The notes beneath the pieces are model-generated. The model ran no database searches. It saw only the letters and a program-made list of their open reading frames with translations, and had not been told where the DNA came from. The position numbers were made by a program, and so were the translations under genes. Shown here one piece after another: positions 48,401 through 62,005 of a stretch of DNA of 64,000 bases. Location of the stretch: positions 56,502,594 to 56,566,593 of the forward strand of contig NC_029516.1 of NCBI RefSeq assembly GCF_001577835.2, written 5' to 3'. The stretch comes from Coturnix japonica. Its lineage: Eukaryota; Chordata; Aves; Galliformes; Phasianidae. Each line of letters opens with the position of its first letter. Position 1 is the first letter of the stretch.

Positions 48401-51400
48401 AGCAATTTTGTTCAGATATAAGATGATTTATCTTCCGGTATGCATCTGTTAGTTTGATTTCCTCTCACGTTTTACAGCTCTCGGGTAGCTGTAATTCACC
48501 CTTTGGCTTGTCCTCTGACATGGTGAGGACAGCAGTATATAATCAATGGCAGGCTCGCTCCTATTAATCTTCAGTAATGGCCTGATCCCCTTTCTGTGTA
48601 AGGCAAGAGGACAGTTCACACTGACGTCAGAGCAGGAAGGATGATGCCCCAAACATTAATGATTTCAACAGCAGGTGTTCCTGGAAACCCACATCAGTTT
48701 TCCCTTTTGTTGAGACTTAGACTTTTGCTTCCTTGTGCTGGGCTGAAAATCAAATGTCTGTGCAACCTGACTCTCCAGCATTAGGTGTGAAAGGTGTTGC
48801 CATACAAAGCTCTCCATTCGTTATAACTGAAAGAAAAATGAACAACTGGCCTATTCAAAAAAACACTTTCAAAATGATCAAAAGTTACCATAAACTCTTA
48901 TATTTAATGATCTTCCAAACACGGAAATAATAAGCACCATGAGGAAGCCAATTTTCTTATTTTCTAATGGTAAAAATGTGCCTTTCTTATACTTCTTAGG
49001 TGTGAAATCATGTACATATATGGTTTTCAGGACAGAGATATGTCTTGAGCTCCTCAGCCTGAGTCTTGGATTTGGAAGCTCATGAGTCTTCATTTTAGAT
49101 TTTCAATCCACCAGTGTTTTGAACTACCTGCAGTGAGTTTGAACATGGACAGAAGTCTTTGTGCTATCATGTCATAGTTATTTTTTTTCATCAACTATTA
49201 AAAGCTATTCAGTGTTTGAATGCTGCAATACTTCCTGAGAAGGTGGATTAAACTTCCGTCCTACAGGGATATTAGTGTGCAATTTTTAATTTTGAAATGC
49301 ATGTTACGTGAATCCTTCCTTGTAGAGAAGCACCTATAAAATGGGTTAAATGTAGACCAGATTGCTAGGAGCTCTAGCAACATGCAAGTTACATGATTAC
49401 ACAACCATCTGTTACACGTCTGTAGGTTTCCAAACATTTAGGGGTATATATACTGAGAACTAAGTTGTTTGCTGACTTAGATTGTTGTATACTTGTAGCA
49501 TTATATAACAACAATGTATAATGCAGAAAATTTATATGCACATAGAAGTTTATGTGCACAAACAAGAACCTGTGACTGAAAGAGAGAGATACAGGCTCTT
49601 CAAACCACTTTATATCCCTTAATATATGTTTGTTGGGGTGTGACTAATTATACGGAATGCAGTAGACAGGTGAACTCTACTTCATGAAAGTATTTTTCAT
49701 ATCATGTTGCCTTTTGAAAACAAATCTACTTAATTTTTGATATCTTTTATGCCAGGTAGAGAGAATCAATGTTTAATTTCAAGGTAGTGAGAGGTGCAAG
49801 TGGCTGCAGAGATATAGTAATTTATAGTAATTTGCTTGGTCACTTTATTGCTCTGTCCCCAGATCCTGCTTTACTTCAGAGAGATTCTGGTCATCCACCT
49901 CCACAGGGGGAAGTCTCAGCTGCTCTGGGTTTGAAGGTGGGAAGGTGGCTAAGAGGGAAAAGGGCCTGTGCTTCACTGAGATGAGCTGCCTCAAGGATGA
50001 AATGAGCTGAACCCCAAAATGCCTTCTGACAACTTTTGTTCAGACATTAGAATAGGAGTCGTTCCAGTTAATTATTGGACATCAAAAATGTTACTCCTTA
50101 TCACGTACTGGGAAATAGCCAAGGTGATAAGGATCTGTTTGTGATTCACATGTCCCCAGTTGCTCCCAGGGCAGTTGGTCACCCTGCAGTTTGGGGATGT
50201 CCAAGCACAAGAATTATTCTTCTTCCTTTTATTCTTTTGTCAGAAGCTTTGTCCTCTTCATGTTGCAACTAATTCTCATGATAAGTGTCACCCAGACTGC
50301 TAAGCTGGGCTGCTTCAGGTTCTTGTTTCCATCAGTGGCCCATGCCAACTTGATATTGATGGTGAGGGCAACCTCTTCATCAGTGCTGTTTGGTAGCAGC
50401 TGCACTGAGGGAGGGTTGGAGCTCCTTCTCAATTCTGGAGGAGTTTTGAATATTCCACCAGATTATTTCATAAAGGGACACACAAAGTCTTCACAAAGTG
50501 CTTTGATCATTATCCGAATACTCCCAGTAAATTAACTGGGACTCCCCCTAGGAGCCATAAAACGAGCATTTCAAATTCCAAAAGTCGATGTTATTCAGTC
50601 TATCCTGTTTAGAGATGATCACACTCTGAAGTCTGTCTTTGGACAAACATCCCTCAAACTCCATGAGATATTGAGGAGTATTAAAAATTGGTGTTTGTGT
50701 TTGAGCAAGTATTCTGCTTAACATTGCTGTGAAGTACTCTTTTGGATGAGGGTATTTGATGCTATTTGTTTTTCAGCCTTTTTCTCTCTTGCCCTATAGT
50801 GACACATGTCATGCTCTTAATACCTCACAAATATACTCACTAGGTAACAGAGAAACAATGCAGGCTCCTGCCAGTTGCCAATCATATGATCAAAGAGCAC
50901 AGCACTGTATGTCCCAGGTCAGTGATGAATTTACATTCAGTCTTGTCTGGTACTTTATGTAGAAAACCGGAGCAGAGAGTCTTTGGCACAAACTTACGAG
51001 CTGTAGTTTTACAGAGATTTCTGCATAGTTCATTGCATTTTTTATGTCCTGAGCCAGGTAGGAGAAGCAATGTCACCTTCACCACTTCATCCTGCATGTG
51101 ACTTCAGTTGATCTTGACTCACAGCCAAGATGACGAGTGCTATCTTTATGATTCAAGCTATGGCATGCTGAAGATGGGAACAAAAATGTAAGACTTCAGA
51201 TTACACTTCAGTAAGGTCTATGAAATTCTACACTAAACCCCTTTAAATCCTTTTTGTTAAAGCTTCATGTTTTGTTTTTTTTTTAAAGCTTAGCAATCAT
51301 TTGATCATCAGAACTGAGTTGCTTTTGTAACTGAGAAGCATAAATCAGGTCATGACATAGTTAATGTCTTTTATTTTGTGTTCTATGTATGCAGTTTAGT

Positions 51401-51409
51401 CTTTAGCTT
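45456..51409. other. Intergenic, nothing recognised
   Basis: The 119-codon open frame at 45514-45873 has no recognisable domain and no signs of a gene. No CR1 is obvious here, which is unusual for this window. TGACGTCA at 48622-48629 is a lone CRE palindrome. Confidence 0.6.
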
Positions 51410-51495
51410 TAAAATAAAATAAAATAAAATAAAATAAAATAAAATAAAATAAAATAAAATAAAATAAAATAAAATAAAATAAAATAAAGTAAAAT
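51410..51495 (+). repeat. (AAAAT)n pentanucleotide microsatellite
   Basis: About 16 nearly perfect AAAAT units. The minus-strand open frame through it (LYFILFYFILF repeats) is a product of the repeat and not a gene. Confidence 0.95.
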
Positions 51496-54400
51496 GTTTA
51501 CTTGGCTGGACAGAAGACTTTCTCTGCTTTTATCTTTAGGAAAAGAGCTGAGATGCTGGCTACCTGACAATTCCAGCTTGCAGTGAGAGCTGAGGGCTCT
51601 TTTAATTAAGCTATTGCCTGGTGGCCTCGGCTTTAATATTCTAGTATGTAGGATGGACAGGATGCGAGTAGTACTCCCTTGTTTTGCTAAAACTTTAGTG
51701 TAGAGGTTTATGAGCAGAAATATCTCTAGCAAAAAAGATTCCTCTTTTGGTTTGAAGTAGTTGTTGCAGTGTTATATCTGTAACTGTGAGCTCATGTCTA
51801 CGGCACTTCAAGGAGGAAGCCCAGGCTAACACGTGCTCGGCTCACTGTACTGTTCAAGTTGTTCCAGTAGCTTTCCCTCTGCCCATTTCCCTCCAGCCAC
51901 TTCCCTTCACTCTGGTCCTCTCCATCCTTTGACTTTCTCCAGTCCCATATCCATTTCGCCAAATGCTTGCTCAGGGTTGCTCTCTGCAGCACTTCCCAAA
52001 GATCCCAGTCTTGCTGTCTACTATCCTTCAATACTTCAATGTTTGACATTGGATGGACCTAGACAAAGTTTTAATGTGGCTTTTATCCAGGATAAATAAG
52101 TGTTCAGTGTGCTAGCAATGCATACATATGTGCTTTTTACTTTTCCAATAACTGCATCACATATCTATGTGTTAGGTACACCTCATCTGTATCCTCTTGC
52201 TAGACATGAATGTTTTATAGCTTTGTGCAGAAATTTTTTGGTAATAAAAATAGATACATTGATGTCACTTCTTGATATGTAACACATATCAAATCACATC
52301 CCGCTGGTAATCTGGCATAGCTCTTTCTTACAAAAGTATTATATGAATGAATACCCAAAATAACATTTGGTGTACGAAGGTCTCATCTGTAATAACAATA
52401 ACTGCTGCAAATCCTGCAAGAGTAAAGCAGTTGATAGTACGTACATAAGAAAACTGGTGAGGGTTTCTCATCTTATTGTGTAGTGTGACTTCTTGAAGTT
52501 ATTCCAGCCTCATTATTAAATCATTAAAAAAATAATTATTTATGAAGGTTTTCAAGCCTTTTCTCCAGAGCAGGGAGCATGACTTTTCCTTCATGTATCA
52601 TTACATTTGATACAGCTGTGACAGCCACTCACACTGTAGTTCTGTGCTATATACTAAGCAGAGGGCACCATCCTGCAGAAAGGCACTCTTGTCAGTACAC
52701 TTGTTCATGTGGAGAGGCATGAAACCTGATTATGTGTAGGACTGTCCACAGAGAAGTGAAACTGCTGCAGGAGGCAGTCAGGTGGAAGAATACCCATCCT
52801 AAGGGTTTTCTGCATCTCTGTACAGTGCTCACAGGATAAGCTGTGATAAGTTCCTGCATACATTTTGCTGTGCTACAGGAGATTCAGTTCTCTGTGCCAG
52901 ACACAGCCATTTTTAGAAGCTTTTCCCATGGCTCTTTTTTTTCCTTCTTCTTTTTTTTTTTTTTTTTTTTAAATCCTAAAGGGCAAAGAAATTGATAGGC
53001 ATAGGTTAGGCACAGAGCTAAGCCCGATCATACAGTCTCTATGTATTGGATTTCTGTATACAAATTCATGAGCAATGATGAAAGTTCAAGGGGTTTCCTA
53101 GAATTTCAGTAACCTTTCTGCTTGGATCTGCTGTTGATTCTTGGAGATGCGAGTACATGCACTCTAACACCAGCAGGGCTGTTCTCTAGTAATGCAGTCT
53201 CTGGTCTCAACCATCTAGCCTTTAGAGGTATCTAGACGTATTAGAGAAATATCTCGTTCTCTCAGAGTATATCTGGGCAAAAACATTAGAGCAGATAGTT
53301 CGAGTCTGAGAAGTCATGCCTATATCAGAAGCTCAACTGTCACAGAAAACTTACTGAAATAGATGGCATCTTGATAGTGTGGTTGCAATTACCTTCCAAA
53401 GAGAAAGCAAAGCAGAGCAGCACAGAGAGAGGGGAACCTCCTGGTGGCCTACTTTCCCCCTGGCCCTATGCAAAGCACCACACAAAGAGACAGGGCTTTG
53501 CTGGAGAGCAGAGAGGGGAAATGAGCAGGCCCCTGGGTAAGCTGTGGTGGCAGCTGTGGCCAGAGCATTCCTTTTCAATTGAATTTTCCTGGCATGCAGC
53601 TTCTAATGCATTCTCCTGTAGAACCGCAAGAAAAGAAATCAAAGTGGTTTTAATATCTGCCAACATGAAAAAAAAAAAAAAAAGAGGAGGCATTACCACG
53701 CCATTGCATTGCTTTATTGGCTTACGAAAAGAAATAAAAAAGAATTTCTTTTGATCCCACACAAGAAGAATCATGTCTGTTTCTGATTTTGAATTCAAAT
53801 CCATTGTACAAGGAAAAGGAAGGCTAACTCGCCTTAGCTCTGTCCAGGCACACATGCTTGAGGCATACAAATAGTGCCTGGTTTTACCAGGAAATGCTTC
53901 CCTCTGATCCTATCCTATATGGAATAGAGCAGAAGCTGTCTTGACTTAAAGACACTCCAGGAATGCCAGTGGTTTATCTTAAAAAATTTGATGTGAACAT
54001 TGCATTTTGTGGATGTTATTCAGTAGTGAATTACACAGTCATTCCATCTCTTGACACTGAGTTTCTCTTTATCCCAAGTTCTTCTAAGTGTAATTCTTTG
54101 CCATGGCTGGACTGAACAGCCTGAAGCATCTCAAAAAATTACTCTTGTCTTGGCGGAATGAGCATGAAGGTGTGTACTTATATGCAGAAGCACACATGAG
54201 GGATGGAAAGTATGAGAGGAGAAGAGAGAGAGACAGAAAAGACAGAAGGGAGAAATGCTGAAGGGATATTCTGCAGCCTCTCCTTTGTGTTTATTTGTTG
54301 AATTAGTTTGAGTAAAGGCCATTTTGTGCTATTGCAAAGAAGGCACTGAAGTGAGACTATTTAAGGAAGTACAAGGACTTTCTGTGAGGACACAGTATGT

Positions 54401-56147
54401 ATGTGAAGTGCTTGGTACTTGGTACTCACTTTATTGAATTCTTGTCCAGGCATTATTTAGCTGTTTCCAAATAGCACAGGCCTTTAAAAACAAAACAAAC
54501 CAAAACAAACAACAACACCTACTCAGATACCATATTAAAAAAGCCGATCGGTTTCTTTGGCATTGTCTGATTCACAAATCCCTCTTGGCTTGAAACCGGT
54601 AGATTTGTCTGCCCTATCCATCTGAAAACAGCTGCTCCTCTCAGGCTTTGCTAATATTTTACCTGGAACTGAAGTCAGGGTGCCAGAGCTAGAGTTACCC
54701 TGTTCTCTCTCTGGTCTTTTTAAGAAGGGAAACATTTCTGTTCTTTCACTTCATCTTTTTTTCCAAGCTCTGAAATTTACAGAAATTAAGCATTCGTGTG
54801 GGTGTGTTTAAAGGTGCCAGGGTTCCTAGAATAATTGTTTGCTACCATCTCTTTAATAAGAGCTTTGTCTCCTTTTCTTTGTTTTTGTACCTTTGTAAGA
54901 ATTAGAGTTGGAGTTTTTGAAGTCTGTTTTTGTCATCTTCTTGCAACAGTGCTGTGCTCTGCTGTCGCCGTCCTCAGAGCATCAAAAGGTTTTTGCTATT
55001 TCCCATCTCCTGTATAATGTCTGTTTCCCTCTTTCCCTTTTGCTGATGTAAGTAGACTGTAATTGTGTACAGCTCAGAGGAACTAACAGTGTGTAAGTAG
55101 GGCTGCACAGAAGGTTCCTTCTTGCATTAACCTTGTTCCCAGGAGTTACAGAAGAGTCATTTGTTGCTCATCATCTGTCTCTTGCCAGCTCATTCACTTT
55201 GCATGGCAGAGGGGATGGAGCCAGCCATTGCCCATCTGCTTCTAACTCACCAGCTCCAAGCCAGCCCTGTTAATGTCTGAATTCATGGACATAACTGCCC
55301 ATGTTGGGTGGAAGAGATTTCTCATATCTCTGTTCAGCATGAATTAGACAGAAAGTAAAGTGTCTTGGTTGCAGAAGTACTGAAGTCACTGTGCTTATTC
55401 AAACTGTATCAAAGCTTGATGGGAGTTATCATGAAGCTTCTCATGAAACAGTTGTGATTTTGGTGTGGTGTGCACTTCCAGCCAACTGTGGGAAAGACCT
55501 GGAGAAAATTAAAAAGACTTTTAAACTAGAATGTAGGAAAGACAGAAGACAGTATTTTGAATTCTTTCCTATTTAATCTGATTTCAGATATAGCACCTCT
55601 GATTTCTCTGCTTCCAAGAGTGCAGTGGCTACTTTGCAAGTCTAGCCCTCCCCAAGGGCTGCCCAGGCAGCAATTGCCTCCTGTCTTGCCATTCCAGGAA
55701 AGACTTTCATCGTGCCATCATCACCTTGACATCATCAGGAAAAGCAACTGCCCATTTTCCTTATGATATATTACTCTGAAACAACATAAATGTCAACTGG
55801 CTGGTAGCACATTTTACCCTGAGAGAAAATAGTGTTGCTCTGAAACTCTAGTTTAGTTTGTGTACAAATTGAAATGCCCGTACCTTAAAAGGTACACAGA
55901 AGCAGAATATTGCAGTCCAGAGAACAGTTAATATTAAATTTGCTTCTAATTTCTTCTGCCACTTGCCCTTTTACACTGCTAGGATTCCTGAAACTTTCCA
56001 TACAATTTCCATCCTTTCCTCTTGCTTCCAGCCAGTTTCATCTTGCTTGTGCTAGTGCTGGCCATCAGCACTCATTAGTTTCTAAGGAATATTCATTTTG
56101 GAAAACTACAGCCAAAACAGTGTCCAGGCCTCCAATACAAGGAGAGT
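51496..56147. other. Intergenic, nothing recognised
   Basis: Only homopolymer tracts (52928-52971 and the poly-A near 53670) stand out. The overlapping open frames at 53371-53870 on both strands cross the poly-A run and look like chance. Confidence 0.65.
52928..52971 (+). repeat. Poly-T / CT-rich tract
   Basis: A T-rich stretch includes a run of about 22 T. No flanking LINE or processed gene body could be recognised. Confidence 0.85.
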
Positions 56148-56608
56148 GTGGATCTTCGGGTGTGGGTCCAGTGAAGGTCAACAAAGATGATCAGAGGGCT
56201 GTAGCATCTCTCCTGTGATGAAAGGCTGACAGATTTGGTCTTCCTTAGCTTGGAGAAGGCTCCAGATTTCATCATGGCCTTCCAGTATTTGAGTGGAGGG
56301 GGGTGACATTTTACTTAGTCTGACAGTGATAGAAAAAGGAGGAAAGAATTCTTTAAACTAAAAAAAAGGAAGAATTTAAGTTACATGTTAGGAAAAAATT
56401 CTTTATCCAGAGATTTGAATCTCAAAACTTCATTTAGTTTTGAGGCACTGGCACAGGCTGCCCAGAGAAGATGTGGATGCCCCATCCCTGGAGGTTTCCA
56501 AAGCCTGGACAGTCTGAGCTGGTCGGTAGCAACTCTGCCCACAGCAGAGGCTGGGACTGGATACTTTTTAAGGTCCCTTCCAACCCAAGCCACTCTATGA
56601 TTCTGTGA
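56148..56608 (+). repeat. CR1 LINE 3' fragment
   Basis: Sense CR1 3' UTR about 460 bases long: 'aaggtcaacaaagatgatca', 'ttgagtggaggggggtgac', 'aggctgcccagagaagatgt', 'ccatccctggaggtttccaa', 'aggtcccttccaacccaag', and 'tctatgattctgtg'. Confidence 0.9.
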
Positions 56609-57669
56609 AAACTGTTACAAAAAGCTCTGTTACTGCTCCCACTGCAGTGGGTGTCCTGACAATCCATTTGGTTTTAAGTAATAAGGCTTAAGAAAAATGT
56701 GAGAGCCAATTTCCATATTATTAAACTTCAGAAAGAAAACCAGCCTAGGACTTGGCTTAAATGATGGGATTCTCCTCTGCAGGAAAATGTACTGAATCGC
56801 TGAAATTAAATAGGAAACTTTGAGTGTTTCAGCAAAGACTTGTTATATTTCTCTAATGCCTTTAACAGTTTTGTAAAGGATCTATTCTATTTTTCAGAAA
56901 GATCCGGCATCATTATATTTGTTTGAAATTGTATAAATACTTGTATATTATAAATACAGTTAATTTTAAAGAGTGCACCTCAGTTTGAAAGTACAACTGT
57001 AGAAAATTGGTTCTTGATGGACATAAATTGTCTCCCAGCTTTGACAATATGCCAATTCACCTTTTAAAAGAAGTGTCTGGAACTATAGAAATAGATTTGA
57101 GATTATTCCTGGGAGAGCAGAGAAACAGTAGAGCAGAGCTAAAACACCACATTTACGTATAAACTCTGTGATGGCTGCAGTCTTCAGAAAACTGATTCAA
57201 GGCTGATTGTGGTAGTCACAGTATTGTGGAGTTCTGTGCAGCCTGCAAAGCTCATCCAAATATCTATTCAATCTCTTGCGTGGGTTTTGCAGCTTGTGTT
57301 ATGTTCCTGACTATCACAGCTAAATCTGCTTATGCTGTCCATTTTAAATACTGGATGGGTATCCTGTAAATGGGTAGGCTTACATGGTGGGACCTACACT
57401 GCAGTCAACACCATAGTGCAAATTACTGAGCAATTGCTTGAAGTCAAGCAGGCCTGGGGAAATTTGACCTTAATGCATTGCAAGGAACTTCATTTCTTTG
57501 TGCTTTTCTTCTTCTCTTCAACATTGAAGCTGTATTTATCAGTATATTTTAGTAAGTGTAGTTTTATCATAATGCCTCAAAGTAACTGCAAACCTCTGAC
57601 AGCTGCAGCTGTTTTCAGACCCTGCAGTGAAATGGAAGATGAGTCAGACTGACTCCGTGCCAAGGGATA

Positions 57670-57992
57670 CTGCAAGTGCAACACAACCTCCATGATACCT
57701 CCAGTGAGGAAAGCAATGTCAGTGAAGAGGAGGTGTCTGTAAAGTCTGAGCCAAAATATGCCTCAGTGACGGATCTCAAGAAAGGAGCTGCATCCCTTAG
57801 AAGGAAAGTTAGTACCTCTTAATCTGGGTTTGACGCTGTCAGTCTCATCAGTCAAGTGGCTTCTGCTAACAGGCTCACTGGGAAATGTACTTCAAGACGT
57901 GCACCTCTGCTGGTTTCAGGAACAGAGAGTGAAGGACCCCCCTCATGTAGAGATGTGTCCTCCTGTGCCATCTTCCAGAAACTTCACTGGGT
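57670..57992 (+). pseudogene. Possible coding trace of unknown origin
   Basis: One frame is open for about 107 codons with a single TAA at 57820-57822. It encodes an acidic Ser/Glu stretch (SSEESNVSEEEVSVKSEP) and then a basic stretch (LKKGAASLRRK). That composition looks more protein-like than its surroundings, but I recognise no family, no start and no splice sites. It may be a decayed exon or retrocopy, or chance. Confidence 0.15.
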
Positions 57993-58057
57993 ATAGCAGT
58001 GTGAAAGAGAAATGTGAGTGGGCTGGAAAAGTAAGACAAGTGGTGGACTGGACATAG

Positions 58058-61000
58058 AGGATAGCAGATTCCAAGATGGAGCTTTTTTACTAAGGGAATG
58101 TGTTGCAAGGAAAGTGCAAAAAGCAACCATGATAAGATTTGATCAATAACAGAAGATGTCACAATAAACCCACGAAAATGTAAAGCTACATCTCTGTTGT
58201 CTTTGCTAAGTAGAAAATATAAGAAAGCTGTAAGTTGTTTAAAAAATTAATCCTCAGCTCTCAGCATTATAAGCTTTTATCAAATGGGATGTATCACCGG
58301 TTGAGCAACTCATTAAGTGTAATCAGAGAAATATATTCTATTGTCTAGAGGGCATCCTGGGTGGGAATTCCTGTAAATTTAGACATTAAGTTCATATTAA
58401 TGGGGAGAGAAGGTACATTTTGTCCCTAGGCACCTCCACCAAGCACACTTTGCTCTTTGATGCACTCTTACTTGATGAGTAAGAAGAACAGTAACTTGGT
58501 GTGAGCTCACTGGCTGTTGATAACACCATTTACTGAGTAGCAACAAAACAAAGGGCTAGTATTATTTGCAGTGGACCTTTCATCAGTAAGTTGGTCAGCT
58601 TTTCCATGCAGAAAGCCACTGGGATAAAGGTTAATATAGTGTCTAGCATGGGACTAGAAATTCCATTTGTAAGAACACAGAACTCTTTGCATCACATCGC
58701 GGTCTGCAGTGTTTGCTAGCATAGATACTACAGAGAGAGGGTTAAAATCGTATCTATGTCTGTGTAAACATGGACATCTGGATGCTTTTTAACATCTTGA
58801 AACCTAATGGCTGTTGTGCCCTTGATGTTTTAGCTGGTGGAAGAGACTATTTAGTCTTCTGGAAAATTGGCATCCTCAGGGACGGGTTTAGTTATTATAA
58901 AAAGTTCTCTTGTGCAAGAATTAGGACTGGCTACTCCCATCCTTCTTTCTGTGCATGCTGGGTTGTGACAGCCTTACCTGGATGCTAAAAGAGTTTCTTC
59001 AGAGAATGGAAGATTTTTATATGTTCCCAGAGGTTTCTGTGTGCATTCCCATCAGCGAATGTGTCAAGGAACACTGCTGGGTTCTGTGAGACAATTACCT
59101 GGGGAGCTCTGTGCAGGTACATCAAAGCTGTATGAAAGAATGTATCTTTTGACCTCATTGTGACTTCTACAAGTACTATGTCAGTTATTCAGCTGTTCAC
59201 ATCATCTTCAGACCTGCTTTCCCTTTGCGCTTTGACCTCACTCAATAACCCAAGAGAGGCCAAAACACATCACTTTGCATGTCTTCAGTGTCTTCCCCTA
59301 GACCAAGGCAAAGTATCATTTCATGTTTTTGTTCTCCATGTTGTGAGGATGTCATAATCCAGTGTTAATTTTTTTGCCTATATTTCTTTCATGCTACCTA
59401 ACAAAACATGCAAACCTTTTCTTTCACAACTTATTCTTTTTCTAAGGCTTCTTGGACAAATAGATTTACCTTTAATTCCAGGTTACACTACTTTCATCTT
59501 GTTGCTTAAATTCTTCTCTAAGTTCTTATTGTTCTGATGTCACTAATACCCTTTATGTTTGTGACACAAGCCTGTTTACAGATTATCTTATCAAATTATC
59601 TTATCCTGAGATTTAGATAACTCCAGAAGTTCAGACATGTAGGGGAATATTCTTAATATTTGGTCCATCTTGTTCACTTTCTGTCTTGAAATTTGCGTTA
59701 GAACAATAGATGCAGCCCAACAGAGCTTTAGCAAAACTGCTTTATAAATGCAGGATAAACATTGATCTACATGGTGTGCCACAGACTTGCATGAAATCAG
59801 TGAGAAGAATTTCAAGTTTCTAATCCATTGTACAATCAGCTCAGTTCCTGTGGATGCCATCTCCACTCTACTTAATGGGGTAAACAGCTTTAGTGAAAAA
59901 AAAGAGATGGACTTCTCCCACTTAAATGGTTTTCACTGTCACTTGCAAAGTCAGTAAATATCTTAATTCATCTTAACGAGTGAGCTCTAAACTTGAATAT
60001 GAGAGCTAAAACTAAAACTGGCTTGTTCAAGCTGAGACCGGGTAGAGGCTGGGATTAGAAATTCTTGTCTGTGTATTCATTATTAAGCATTATAACCTCA
60101 ATTTATGTAGCTGTCCATTTTTAGTTAAATAAGAACAGGATGTTAGAAAGTAGGAGCCTGAATTCATGTCCATAACTATTCATGTCACTGTGACAAACTT
60201 TGACAGCACTGCATAGACAGCAGCTCCCTTCAGTAACATTCGTTTTCTGAGAACTGGTCTCAAGTTTAAAAACTGTATTTGGCAGCCACCTCTAAATTCT
60301 CTCTTTTTTATTTTTTTAAACCTGGCAAATGCATATTCAGGAAATTATTTGACATTTACTAATGTGACATTTATCTCTATTCATATGCTGTAATGCCAAG
60401 GAAAAATGATAGTGCTACACACAACCTACTGACTGATCCTTTTGACATTGCAGAAATCTGATAGTTTGTTTTTTTTCTCTCTATTTTTATAGTTCTCTGC
60501 AGCTTGACCCTTGGTAAAAGCACATGACAGACAATAATTGCAGAACACCAACAAAAGAAACCAGAGAGTGAGAGAGATTAGGGACAGGAGATAGAAGTGA
60601 GCATGAATATGAAGGAGAGACTTTATAGTTTCTCCTGGAATACACTGAAGTCCCTGGACATGTAAGCTAAATGAAAGTTGGTGAAATTGGTAGATGTGTT
60701 TAAGGAGCGACCATTTTCAGATACTCCTAAGTACAGGAGAGTCAGAGGCTGTCATTGCAGAGATGAGATTATACAACATAAGAATATGGTAGAACTCCTG
60801 TTCCATTTCAGCGCCCGGTTAGTGATGTTCCCTGAAAGCACTGCTGAAGTTATCCATAACTGCCAAAGAAGAGTGAGAAGAAACCTGCAGAAGTAGTAAC
60901 TGCTTAAACTGCTACCCATTCCTGCAAGAAGGCAGAAGTAGAGGGGTGTTGAGTGTCATCCAGCTGACTTGGCCAAAATGCCTGCAGGAAAGACAGGGAA

Positions 61001-61109
61001 GAAGCATTGTGACTGACAGGCTGGGACTGAAGCTGGTCCCTTCTTGGGAGGGCAAGGATGGACTGTCACTGCCTTCCTGCAGATTTGATACAGAAGAGCA
61101 CTTACAATC
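58058..61109. other. Intergenic, nothing recognised
   Basis: AT-rich sequence with short unrelated open frames. I see no repeat family or exon. Confidence 0.65.
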
Positions 61110-61640
61110 ATAGAAATGAACACTTCATTTCAGATGTACTCACTGCAAGTCAAAGAACTTCTAAAAAATTTCCACTTGAAATGATACACTTGCTTGAGTT
61201 GGAAGGAAACTTAAAGCCCACCCATTTCCAACCCCCTGACATGAGCAGGGCTGCCATCCAACAGCTCAGGTTGCCCAGCGCCCCATCCAATCTGAAGACT
61301 GAACACCTCCAGGGATGGGGCACCCACAGCTTTTCTCAGCAGCCTATGCCAGTGCCTCACCACCCTCTGTGTAAGGATTTTCTTCCTAATGTCTTATCTA
61401 AATCTACTTTCTTTTAGTTTAAGCCATTCCCCCTTGTCCTGTTGTTATACTGTCTGATAAAGAGTCATTCCTCAGCTTTCCTTTAGGCATCTTTTAAGTA
61501 CTGGAAGACCAAATGGCATCAAACTGAAGCCTTCTCTTCTCCAGACTCTATAACAGCAACTCTCTCAGTCTGTTCACAGGAGAGGTACTCCAGTCCTGAG
61601 ATCTTCATGAACTCTAACAGATCTATGTCTTTCTTATGCT
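61110..61640 (-). repeat. CR1 LINE 3' fragment
   Basis: Antisense CR1 3' end. The recognisable body starts at about 61193 ('gagttggaaggaaacttaaa'), then 'tgagcagggctgccatcca', 'acacctccagggatggggca', 'aagccattcccccttgtcc' and 'cttctccagactctataac'. The 'aatcatagaaatgaacac' at 61110 may be its tail, separated by unrelated sequence. Confidence 0.9.
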
Positions 61641-61948
61641 AAGGCCACAAAAAAAGTTTGCCATCCTTGTTTAGGTGCCAGTAGATGGCACATGGTCTTC
61701 CTGCTTATGTAGTTAATATACAGGAAAAAAGTCCTGCGTAAACAATTCCAAGAGGGTTATTGAACCGGTAATAACTAAGCAGTGATAGCATGGTGCACAA
61801 ATGCTGTTCAGCCCCATTTGGGCTTCTCATATGCTTGTATTGTTATGGTTCCAGACTGCTAATGCCTTAAGCCTGAGGCTCTAACTTGAGCAGGAAGGAT
61901 CTATTTTTGGATGAAGAATTTTTCCCATAGATGAGTGCTTGCAATACC

Positions 61949-62005
61949 AATTTTTTTTTCTTTCTTTCTTTTTTTTCTTTTTTTTTCTTTTTTTTTTTTT
62001 TTTAA
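61949..62005 (+). repeat. Poly-T / CTTT-rich tract
   Basis: About 55 bases are nearly pure T with regularly spaced C. It could be a degenerate poly-A tail of a minus-strand retroposed copy, but no body is recognisable beside it. Confidence 0.85.
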
